Below, in pieces: positions 5,996-11,609 of a DNA stretch of 11,609 bases. The position numbers and the translations under genes were made by a program. The stretch is from contig CAVHRT010000054.1 of the NCBI GenBank assembly GCA_963638355.1, forward strand, positions 1 to 11,609, read 5' to 3'. The stretch's first letter is position 1. Each line of letters starts with the position of its first letter. The stretch is from W0P28-013 sp963638355. Lineage in GTDB: Bacteria; Bacteroidota; Bacteroidia; Bacteroidales; Paludibacteraceae. The notes below the pieces were generated by a model. It was not told the origin of the DNA. It made no database searches and saw only the letters and a program-made list of their open reading frames with translations.

Positions 5996-7332
5996 TGATG
6001 CGTTGGCTTCTGACAACTGCACTGTGGCTGACTGCCTGCGTTGCCATTGCACAGCCTGCCGCCTTGCTCGACAGCCTTTCGGATGCCGCCCTCGAGGCGT
6101 GGCTCGAACAACATGCCGATGGCGAAACAGCATCGAATGATTCCACAAAACTTACTGAAAATCAGCAAGATACAGTTGAACTGATCATTGCTGACACATT
6201 GCCAAGCATTCCACTGATTTCGGCCGAAGAGATGGATTCCATTCATCGCCGAGCGGCAGAGAAAGCCCAGAGCAATCCACTTTTCATCGACGAATGGGTG
6301 GCTGGGCATCGTTCGGAGCCAAGTAGCGAAATTGACCGTCTGCGCAGCCAAGCGCGCGCCGCGGTTTTTCGCGAAAATCCTGATGTGTACGCCTATCACG
6401 AATCGCAGTTGCCCAACATCGACGAGATAAAACGCCGTCGCGACAAGGTGGAGAAAGACCGCGTGAAAGTGGTGGAAGTGCCAACCGTGAAAATCGACAA
6501 ATTGGCAAAGATAAAGCCCGAAACCTCGCCGTGGAGTTACAGCGGCGATGTGCAGATGCAATTTTCGCAAAACTACTACTCGAGCAACTGGTACACCGGC
6601 GGCGAAAGCAGCATGGCGGCCTATTTCTTCTTCAAATTCAAGTCGGGTTACACATCGGACATGATTCAGTGGGACAATCTGGTGGATGTGAAGATGAGTT
6701 TCAACACCGCCGCCAGCGACACGCTGCGCAAATTCCGTGTGAACGACGATTTGGTGAAAATCACCTCAAAACTTGGAGTGAAAGCCTTCAAGAGCGAGAA
6801 GTGGTTCTATTCAGCCGATTTTGAGTTTTCAACGCCGCTATTCAACACCTATGTAAAAAATTCGTACGAGCGCGTCACTGGACCATTTTCGCCTGTGCGA
6901 GTCGATTTTTCAGTCGGTCTCGACTTCAAATACAACAAAGAACTCTCCATTCAGTTGCTGCCGCTGTCGTACAAAATGCTGCATGTGGCCGACACCACCG
7001 TGCGCGCTGGCGTGAGCAAGAGCATTGCCGACAAACAGGGCATTCCCGAAGGGAAAAAGACGAAAAACGACCTTGGCAGTCGCATAAAACTGAAGTGGGA
7101 ACACGCATTCATTCGCGAGGTGAAGGTGGAGACCAATCTTTCGTTTTACACCAATTATAAGGGTATAGAATTCGATTGGGAGATTGTGGGCAACTTCATC
7201 ATCAACCGTTTTTTGTCGGCGCGCGTGTCGCTCAATCCGCGCTACGACTCCACCATCACACTCTCCGACGGCTCTGATCCGCGCATGCAGTTCAAAGAGT
7301 TGGTGAGCGTGGGATTTAGGTACAAATTCTAA
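5992..7332 (+). CDS. DUF3078-like outer-membrane beta-barrel protein
   Basis: A 446-residue exported protein. A signal peptide (MMMRWLLTTALWLTACVAIA) fits signal peptidase I cleavage before Gln21. LTAC inside it also matches a lipobox at Cys16, so lipidation is a weak alternative. Residues 21-175 form a hydrophilic, charged region (PNIDEIKRRRDKVEKDR near 141-157). From about 180 the sequence alternates in beta-strand fashion and ends in GFRYKF, a terminal Phe typical of outer-membrane barrels. QFSQNYYSSNWYTGGESS (190-207) resembles the conserved start of the Bacteroidota DUF3078 domain, as far as I can recall. The function is unknown. Three consecutive ATGs (5992, 5995, 5998) could serve as start; the first overlaps the hflX stop. 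Its pairing with a ribosome GTPase probably reflects operon structure, not shared work. Confidence 0.85.
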   Translation: MMMRWLLTTALWLTACVAIAQPAALLDSLSDAALEAWLEQHADGETASNDSTKLTENQQDTVELIIADTLPSIPLISAEEMDSIHRRAAEKAQSNPLFIDEWVAGHRSEPSSEIDRLRSQARAAVFRENPDVYAYHESQLPNIDEIKRRRDKVEKDRVKVVEVPTVKIDKLAKIKPETSPWSYSGDVQMQFSQNYYSSNWYTGGESSMAAYFFFKFKSGYTSDMIQWDNLVDVKMSFNTAASDTLRKFRVNDDLVKITSKLGVKAFKSEKWFYSADFEFSTPLFNTYVKNSYERVTGPFSPVRVDFSVGLDFKYNKELSIQLLPLSYKMLHVADTTVRAGVSKSIADKQGIPEGKKTKNDLGSRIKLKWEHAFIREVKVETNLSFYTNYKGIEFDWEIVGNFIINRFLSARVSLNPRYDSTITLSDGSDPRMQFKELVSVGFRYKF

Positions 7333-7339
7333 AATAGTT

Positions 7340-7460
7340 AGGAATGAGGAGTGAGGAGTGAGGAATTTTTCAATTGATAATTGACAATTGATAATTGACA
7401 ATTTCGCAGTCTGCTGTGGTTACCGAATCTGAAATCTGAAATTTGAAATTTGAAACTTAG
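7340..7460 (+). repeat. Full repeat mosaic between the barrel gene and radC
   Basis: This spacer is repeats nearly end to end. AGGAATG, AGGAGTG, AGGAGTG and AGGAATT fill 7340-7367. AATTGAT and AATTGAC alternate twice at 7372-7399. The 20-bp element, here GCAGTCTGCTGTGGTTACCG, lies at 7406-7425. Five heptads AATCTGA, AATCTGA, AATTTGA, AATTTGA, AACTTAG fill 7426-7460. Only GAA separates the last unit from the radC ATG. In-frame TAG and TGA codons follow the barrel gene's TAA. Confidence 0.88.
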
Positions 7461-7463
7461 GAA

Positions 7464-8153
7464 ATGGAACATACAAACTTAAAATCGTGGGCCGACGATG
7501 ACCGTCCGCGCGAAAGGCTGCTACAACACGGTTCTGCCGCCCTGAGCGACGTGGAACTGCTTGCCATTTTGCTACGCACTGGCACGCGCGAGCAGACGGT
7601 GGTAGAATTGGCGCGCGAAATGCTGGCATCGGTGCAGAACAACCTCGACGAACTCGGCAAAATAGGCGTGAGCGACCTCTGCAAACGATTCAAAGGCATC
7701 GGGCAGACCAAAGCCGCCACGCTGTTGGCCGCACTGGAACTTGGCAGACGCCGCAAAGCCGCCGAATCGCTGCAACGCCCGCAGATGTGCAGTAGCATCG
7801 ACATAAACAACTTTTTTCAGCCCAAAATAGCCGACCTGCCGCACGAAGAGTTTTGGCTAATGACCATGAATCGCAATCGGCGCGTGATAGGCACAAAATG
7901 CCTGAGTAAAGGCGGTGTAAGCACCACCGCAGTTGATGTAAAAATGGTGCTGAAAACCGCCATCGACCAACTGGCATCGTGCATTGCCATTTGCCACAAT
8001 CACCCCAGCGGCAACATCAACCCAAGCGAGCAAGATGTGTCGCTGACACAAAAAATCAACACCGCCTGCCGCCAACTCGACATCAAACTGCTCGACCACA
8101 TCATCATTGGCGGAAAACAGTACTACAGTTTTGCAGATAATGGGCTGGTTTAA
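7464..8153 (+). CDS. radC: RadC family JAMM-domain protein (UPF0758)
   Basis: This 229-residue protein has the standard RadC plan. The N-terminal helical part includes WADDDRPRERLL (9-20), LSDVELLAILLRTGT (27-41) and a helix-hairpin-helix-like FKGIGQTKA (76-84). The C-terminal JAB/MPN domain has the metal motif HNHPSGNINPSEQD, with His178, His180 and Asp191 as ligands and Ser182, plus an upstream EEFW glutamate (128 or 129). The fold suggests a metalloprotease-like activity, but no substrate is established. The old DNA-repair label came from an E. coli allele later traced to recG, so it should not be read as evidence of repair function. The ATG at 7464 sits three bases after a heptad array. 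The AGGA at 7459-7462 is too close to be a good Shine-Dalgarno. Confidence 0.96.
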   Translation: MEHTNLKSWADDDRPRERLLQHGSAALSDVELLAILLRTGTREQTVVELAREMLASVQNNLDELGKIGVSDLCKRFKGIGQTKAATLLAALELGRRRKAAESLQRPQMCSSIDINNFFQPKIADLPHEEFWLMTMNRNRRVIGTKCLSKGGVSTTAVDVKMVLKTAIDQLASCIAICHNHPSGNINPSEQDVSLTQKINTACRQLDIKLLDHIIIGGKQYYSFADNGLV

Positions 8154-8234
8154 TTATTTAATTCCCAATTATTTAATTGAACTTTGACCATTGACGATGA
8201 CCGTCAAATTGATAATTGATAATTGACAATTTTT
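8152..8234 (+). repeat. Repeat mosaic after radC
   Basis: The paired AATTATTTAATT element, copy 2 (8152-8178), overlaps the radC TAA stop. A short TTGACCATTGACGATGACC block (8184-8202) is a partial relative of the TGAC modules at 1420 and 4676. It contains a perfect stem TTGACG/CGTCAA (8191-8196 and 8202-8207) around ATGAC, but no T-run follows directly. Heptads AATTGAT, AATTGAT, AATTGAC and AATTTTT follow (8207-8234). Confidence 0.8.
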
Positions 8235-8275
8235 GCTCCAATTTTCAAATGAAAATGAGCCAACACAAGCCACAA

Positions 8276-8357
8276 CCAGAAATCTAGAAATTAGAAATCT
8301 AGGAACCATTTCCCCTTTTACGCTTTTCTTGCGACTCAAATCTTGCGACTTGCTACT
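8276..8357. repeat. Further heptads and an inverted GTAGCAA module
   Basis: Units CCAGAAA, CTAGAAA, TTAGAAA and TCTAGGA lie at 8276-8304. The left edge of the window has a similar AACCAGAAAC-AATTAGAAAT string (1-20). At 8328-8357 the reverse strand reads AGTAGCAAG, then CAAGATTTGAGT, matching the module at 3262-3290 in opposite orientation. The -33 box of the promoter for the next gene lies inside this inverted module. Confidence 0.7.
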
Positions 8358-8380
8358 GAATTGAAAAAATCGTACCTTTG
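8350..8380 (+). promoter_or_regulatory. Bacteroidota sigma-ABfr-type promoter
   Basis: A -33 TTG at 8350-8352 is followed by 20 bases and a perfect -7 box TACCTTTG at 8373-8380. This matches the known Bacteroidota pattern of TTG, 19-21 bases, TAnnTTTG. Transcription should start near 8387, giving a leader of about 20 bases to the ATG at 8409. It is the only clear promoter in the window. Confidence 0.85.
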
Positions 8381-8408
8381 CAAGTTTGAAGTGGACATTT
8401 TTTGATTT

Positions 8409-10445
8409 ATGAAGATTGATTTTTCGAAAAAGGCATTACGAACGGCGTTGCGCTGCGTGCTGTTTGTGGTGTCGGTAGCGTTGGTTTATCTGTGCATTCC
8501 GCATCAGTCGCTGCGTTTCGAGCGCAGTTTCATGCTCGGCAAGCCGTGGCCATACGAGTTGCTCACTGCCGAATTCGATTTCCCGATCTACAAAGATGAG
8601 AGCGAGCTGAAGCGAGAGCAGGACAGCATTATGCGCTATTTTGTGCCATATTTCGCCATCGATCAGCAGGCGGGGCGCGAGCAGATTACCAAATTCAAAA
8701 ATGCTGATACAAATCTGTCGCACGCCGACCAAAAGCGCATCGAAAAGGCACTCGAAGAGATCTACGCGGCGGGCATTATGCCGACAAAAGATTGGCGCGA
8801 GTTTGATGGTTACAAAGTGCAGCAAGTGTCGCTCATCGACAGCAGTTTGGTGGCGAGCAAAGTAGATTTCAGCACCATTTTCACCACGCGATCGGCCTAC
8901 GATTCGCTGTGCAATGTACGCGGGCTGAGCGAAAAAGCCGTGCGCGACGCCAATCTGAATCGTTTCATAGTGTCGAACCTGACTTACGACCGCAACAAAT
9001 CGAGCCAAGCCAAAGAGGAACTGCTGGCCACCATTTCGCCAACGGCTGGCATGGTGCAGGCTGGCGAGCGCATTATCGACCGCGGCGAGATTGTAGATTA
9101 TCAGACCTACAAAATTCTGAATTCGCTGAAGATTGTAACGGCCGAAATGACCGAATCGAACCACGACGCAGGCTGGATAGTGGCTGGCAAAGTGCTGCTG
9201 ATTGTGGGTCTGCTGCTACTTTTCTTCCTCTATTTGCGACTTTTCCGTCCGCGCATTTTCAATTCGAACCGCGAAATTCTCTTCATCATGTGCATGGTGG
9301 TGGGCATGATTGCGCTGGCGTCGATATTGGTGCGATTCACAAAATTGAGCATCTACATTGTGCCATTTGCGCTGCTGCCAATCATTATCCGCACATTTTT
9401 CGACTCGCGCACTGCCCTGTTTGCGCACATCATCACGGTGCTGATAACCTCGTTTTTGGCATCGCAACCGTTCCAATTTTTGCTATTGCAGATAACCGCT
9501 GGCATGACCGTGGTTTCGAGTCTGAAAGAAATGACGCAGCGGTCGCAATATGTGCAGACAGCGCTGTTGGTTTTCTTGTCGTATTCCGTTGTATTTCTGT
9601 CGTTTGCGCTCATCAGCGATGGGTCGCTCAGCAAGATTGACTGGTGGACATTCGCCATTTTTGCAGTCAATTCGCTGCTGCAACTGCTAGCGTACGCACT
9701 CATTTTCATATTCGAAAAACTGTTCGGATTCTTGTCGAACATGACGCTGGTGGAACTATCGAACACCAACACCAAGCTACTGATGGAGTTTTCGAGCAAA
9801 GCGCCAGGCACTTTTCAGCACGCATTGCAGGTGTCGAACCTCGCCGCCGAAGCCGCCGCACGCATCAACGCCAACACGCTGTTAGCGCGCACTGGCGCAC
9901 TCTATCACGACATCGGCAAGATGGTGAATCCGCTCTGTTTCACCGAAAATCAGATTTCTGGCATCAATCCGCTGGAACAGATGACGCCGGAAGATGCGGC
10001 GCAGACCATCATTGCCCACGTGGCAAATGGTGCGAAGATAGCCGACAAATACAAACTACCGCAGCGCATCAAAGCGTTCATCTTGACGCACCACGCCGAG
10101 AGCAAAACGGGCTATTTCTACAACATGGTGAAAAATGCCAATCCCGATGGCGAGATAGACGAGGCTAAATTCACCTATCCTGGTCCAAAACCCGGCAGCA
10201 AAGAGACCACCATTGTGATGATGGCCGACGCCGTGGAGGCCGCCTCGCGCAGTCTGAAAAACTACGACGAAGCCAGCATCGATGAGCTTGTAGAGCGCAT
10301 TATCGACGGGCAAATTGCTAATGGCTCGTTCAAAAATTCGCCCATCACCTTCCGCGATGTGGAGCAGATTAAAGCGGTGTTTAAGGAGCGATTAAAGAGC
10401 ATTTATCACTCGAGAATTAGTTATCCAGCGTTGAAGAAAGGGTAA
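8409..10445 (+). CDS. pgpH: PgpH-like 7TM-HD domain phosphodiesterase
   Basis: A 678-residue membrane protein with the 7TMR-HDED plus HD plan of PgpH, which in Listeria hydrolyses cyclic di-AMP. One N-terminal membrane helix (about 13-31) leads into an extracytoplasmic domain (about 32-255). A cluster of about seven helices follows (257-440), then a cytoplasmic HD domain. HD landmarks are FQHALQVSNLA (His471), ARTGALYHDIGKM (His500, Asp501), IIAHV (His537), LTHH (His561, His562) and MMADAVEAASRSL (Asp607). The FTYPGPKPGSKE stretch (588-599) is typical of the family. The metal-binding residues look intact, so I expect an active phosphodiesterase. Cyclic di-AMP as substrate is inferred from the family. 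The gene has its own promoter 29 bases upstream and no Shine-Dalgarno. No cyclase or receptor gene is in the window. Confidence 0.92.
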   Translation: MKIDFSKKALRTALRCVLFVVSVALVYLCIPHQSLRFERSFMLGKPWPYELLTAEFDFPIYKDESELKREQDSIMRYFVPYFAIDQQAGREQITKFKNADTNLSHADQKRIEKALEEIYAAGIMPTKDWREFDGYKVQQVSLIDSSLVASKVDFSTIFTTRSAYDSLCNVRGLSEKAVRDANLNRFIVSNLTYDRNKSSQAKEELLATISPTAGMVQAGERIIDRGEIVDYQTYKILNSLKIVTAEMTESNHDAGWIVAGKVLLIVGLLLLFFLYLRLFRPRIFNSNREILFIMCMVVGMIALASILVRFTKLSIYIVPFALLPIIIRTFFDSRTALFAHIITVLITSFLASQPFQFLLLQITAGMTVVSSLKEMTQRSQYVQTALLVFLSYSVVFLSFALISDGSLSKIDWWTFAIFAVNSLLQLLAYALIFIFEKLFGFLSNMTLVELSNTNTKLLMEFSSKAPGTFQHALQVSNLAAEAAARINANTLLARTGALYHDIGKMVNPLCFTENQISGINPLEQMTPEDAAQTIIAHVANGAKIADKYKLPQRIKAFILTHHAESKTGYFYNMVKNANPDGEIDEAKFTYPGPKPGSKETTIVMMADAVEAASRSLKNYDEASIDELVERIIDGQIANGSFKNSPITFRDVEQIKAVFKERLKSIYHSRISYPALKKG

Positions 10446-10517
10446 AGGTGAGAGGTGAGAGGTTAGAGGAATTGGAAGTGGAAAGTCTATAAAGTCAGAA
10501 AGTGAAAAGTAAAAAGT
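10446..10517 (+). repeat. Heptad arrays between pgpH and the EamA gene
   Basis: AGGTGAG, AGGTGAG, AGGTTAG and AGGAATT start on the first base after the pgpH TAA (10446-10473). A looser AAAGT-based array follows, ending in AGAAAGT, GAAAAGT, AAAAAGT (10497-10517). The remaining bases to the ATG at 10553 are AT-rich, and I see no promoter box in them. Confidence 0.75.
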
Positions 10518-10552
10518 AATTCCACAAACAATCTATGTTCTAAAATCAAAAA

Positions 10553-11452
10553 ATGAGCAAGCGATCGACCATTTGGGGATATACGGCGGGCGTGATAACG
10601 GGCGTTACCTACGGACTGAATCCGCTGTTTGCCGTGCCACTCATCAAGTGCGGCATTTCGGTCGATGCCGTGCTATTTTTCAGATATTTGCTAGCTGCCG
10701 TGTTACTCGGAACGCTGTTGGCATGCCACCGCACCACGCTGCGTGTGAGCCGCGTGCAACTGCGTTGGTTGCTACTGTTGGGTTTGCTATTTTCGTCGAG
10801 CAGCCTGTTTCTGTTCGAAGCGTACCGCTACATTCCATCGGGCATTGCCACAACCATCATCTTTCTCTACCCCATTTTGGTGGCGCTCATCATGGTTTTC
10901 TTGAAAGTTTATCCCACATGGCAAGTGTGGCTGTCGATAGTGGTTACGTTCGTTGGCGTGCTGTTTCTCTGCCATAGCGATGGCGCGCAGCCGTGGCCTT
11001 GGCAAGGGTTAGTACTGACATTTTGCGCTGCGCTGGTCTATGCCATTTTCATCGTCATCATCAACAGGAGCAAAGCCGTGGCGCGCGTGAGCGATTCGGT
11101 GTTGACTTTTTACGTCTTGGCCGTGGGAACGGTAGTTTTTTCGGCGCACATGCTCATGCAAGGCACTTCGTTGGCGGTGGAGACGGGCAAATTTGTAGCA
11201 AATCCCGTAACTTGGCTGAATATTGTTGGTTTGGCGGTGTTTCCAACCATCATTTCGACCGCCACTTTGGCTGCTGCCACCAAGCGCATTGGTCCAACCA
11301 GAGCCTCGGTGATGGGCGTTTTCGAGCCAATAACAGCCGTAGTTGTTGGCGCGCTGGCCTTTGGCGAACCCATAACGCCGTACGTTGTCATCGGCATTGT
11401 GCTAACCATCGCCGCCATTGTGTTTATGATTGTGAGCGAAAAGCGAAGTTGA
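10553..11452 (+). CDS. EamA/DMT superfamily permease
   Basis: A 299-residue inner-membrane transporter with about ten hydrophobic helices in two EamA repeats (about 8-140 and 152-295), the usual drug/metabolite transporter size. Family landmarks include FEAYRYIPSGIATTIIFLYP (88-107) at the end of repeat one. FEPITAVVVGALAFGEPIT (257-275) is the matching conserved segment of repeat two. Such proteins export or take up small metabolites or amino acids, but the substrate cannot be told from this sequence. The short basic tail SEKRS fits a cytoplasmic C-terminus. The ATG at 10553 follows AAATCAAAAA with no Shine-Dalgarno. It might be read through from pgpH, 107 bases upstream, or from a promoter I cannot recognise. 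Confidence 0.93.
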   Translation: MSKRSTIWGYTAGVITGVTYGLNPLFAVPLIKCGISVDAVLFFRYLLAAVLLGTLLACHRTTLRVSRVQLRWLLLLGLLFSSSSLFLFEAYRYIPSGIATTIIFLYPILVALIMVFLKVYPTWQVWLSIVVTFVGVLFLCHSDGAQPWPWQGLVLTFCAALVYAIFIVIINRSKAVARVSDSVLTFYVLAVGTVVFSAHMLMQGTSLAVETGKFVANPVTWLNIVGLAVFPTIISTATLAAATKRIGPTRASVMGVFEPITAVVVGALAFGEPITPYVVIGIVLTIAAIVFMIVSEKRS

Positions 11453-11511
11453 TTGCAGATTTCAGATTAGCGTATGACGGAAAGACAGTGCAAAATTTAT
11501 CAATTGAAAAA

Positions 11512-11559
11512 TTTGAAAATTTGAAAATTTGAAAATTATCGGTTTCCACAACCAACTGC
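11512..11559 (-). repeat. Inverted octads plus 20-bp element, copy 4
   Basis: Three TTTGAAAA octads (11512-11535 on the + strand) are TTTTCAAA on the reverse strand, the unit seen before the aminotransferase gene. Next to them, 11540-11559 reads on the reverse strand as GCAGTTGGTTGTGGAAACCG, an ungapped fourth copy of the 20-bp element. The order is element then tandem array, as in the other copies, but here the unit points back at the EamA gene and no reverse-strand gene follows. Confidence 0.8.
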
Positions 11560-11572
11560 AAATAACGACCAC

Positions 11573-11592
11573 GGACGTGGCATGCCGCGTCC
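11573..11592. repeat. Short GC-rich palindrome
   Basis: GGACGTGGCATGCCGCGTCC is a 20-base near-perfect palindrome centred on GCATGC, with ten pairs of which one is G-T. It is followed by CTAC. It is much richer in GC than the rest of the spacer. It resembles short REP-like intergenic palindromes, but only one copy is present in this window. It has no T-run, so it is not a classical terminator. Confidence 0.6.
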
Positions 11593-11609
11593 CTACTTTA
11601 TGAACTTTA

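Noticed and set aside
5036..6148. Long reverse-strand open frame of 370 codons opposite hflX
   Set aside because: It is the mirror of a well-supported gene, has low-complexity His/Gln/Phe-rich translation with no known domain, and crosses into the next gene.
7369..7404. Tandem repeats as a CRISPR array
   Set aside because: Units are 7-8 bp with no unique spacers between them, and no cas genes are present.
8191..8207. TTGACG/CGTCAA stem after radC as an intrinsic terminator
   Set aside because: The stem is only six pairs, AT-containing, and no T-run follows directly. I treat it as part of the repeat block.

Overview
The window looks like ordinary chromosome of a Bacteroidota bacterium, most likely of the order Bacteroidales. 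The support is as follows. One spacer holds a textbook Bacteroidota promoter (TTG, 20 bases, TACCTTTG). Almost no gene has a usable Shine-Dalgarno sequence. The Obg, MurF, HflX and HD-domain proteins read like Bacteroidales family members, and one gene encodes a DUF3078-type outer-membrane protein. Assignment below the phylum is inference. I see no tRNA, rRNA, CRISPR array, transposase or phage gene.

Nine protein genes lie on the + strand. In order they are: obgE (169-1335), a ribosome-associated GTPase; murF (1525-2817), the last cytoplasmic peptidoglycan precursor ligase; a small lipoprotein with a Rieske-like layout but cysteines only (2814-3263), overlapping murF; a class I/II PLP aminotransferase (3435-4634); hflX (4769-5995), a ribosome-splitting GTPase; a DUF3078-like beta-barrel protein (5992-7332), overlapping hflX by ATGA; radC (7464-8153); a PgpH-like 7TM-HD phosphodiesterase (8409-10445); and an EamA/DMT permease (10553-11452). 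The two overlaps suggest translationally coupled pairs. The rest are housekeeping genes without one shared pathway: translation GTPases, cell wall and envelope, probable cyclic-di-AMP turnover, and transport.

The unusual part is the spacers, 107 to 255 bases each. Every one is built from short degenerate tandem repeats of 7 or 8 bp. Several unit families recur in different spacers and in a consistent order: AGGAGTG-type units at the stop codon, AATTGAC-type or AATTATTTAATT units next, then a TGACGATGAC block, then a 20-bp element GCAGNNNGYYGTGGNNACCG, then AATCTGA-type heptads ending 3-5 bases before the next start codon. I found four ungapped copies of the 20-bp element, one of them inverted. 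This dispersed, position-specific mosaic is the best candidate here for something undescribed. It is seen directly in the sequence; any function is inference. No stretch above 300 bases lacks a gene.
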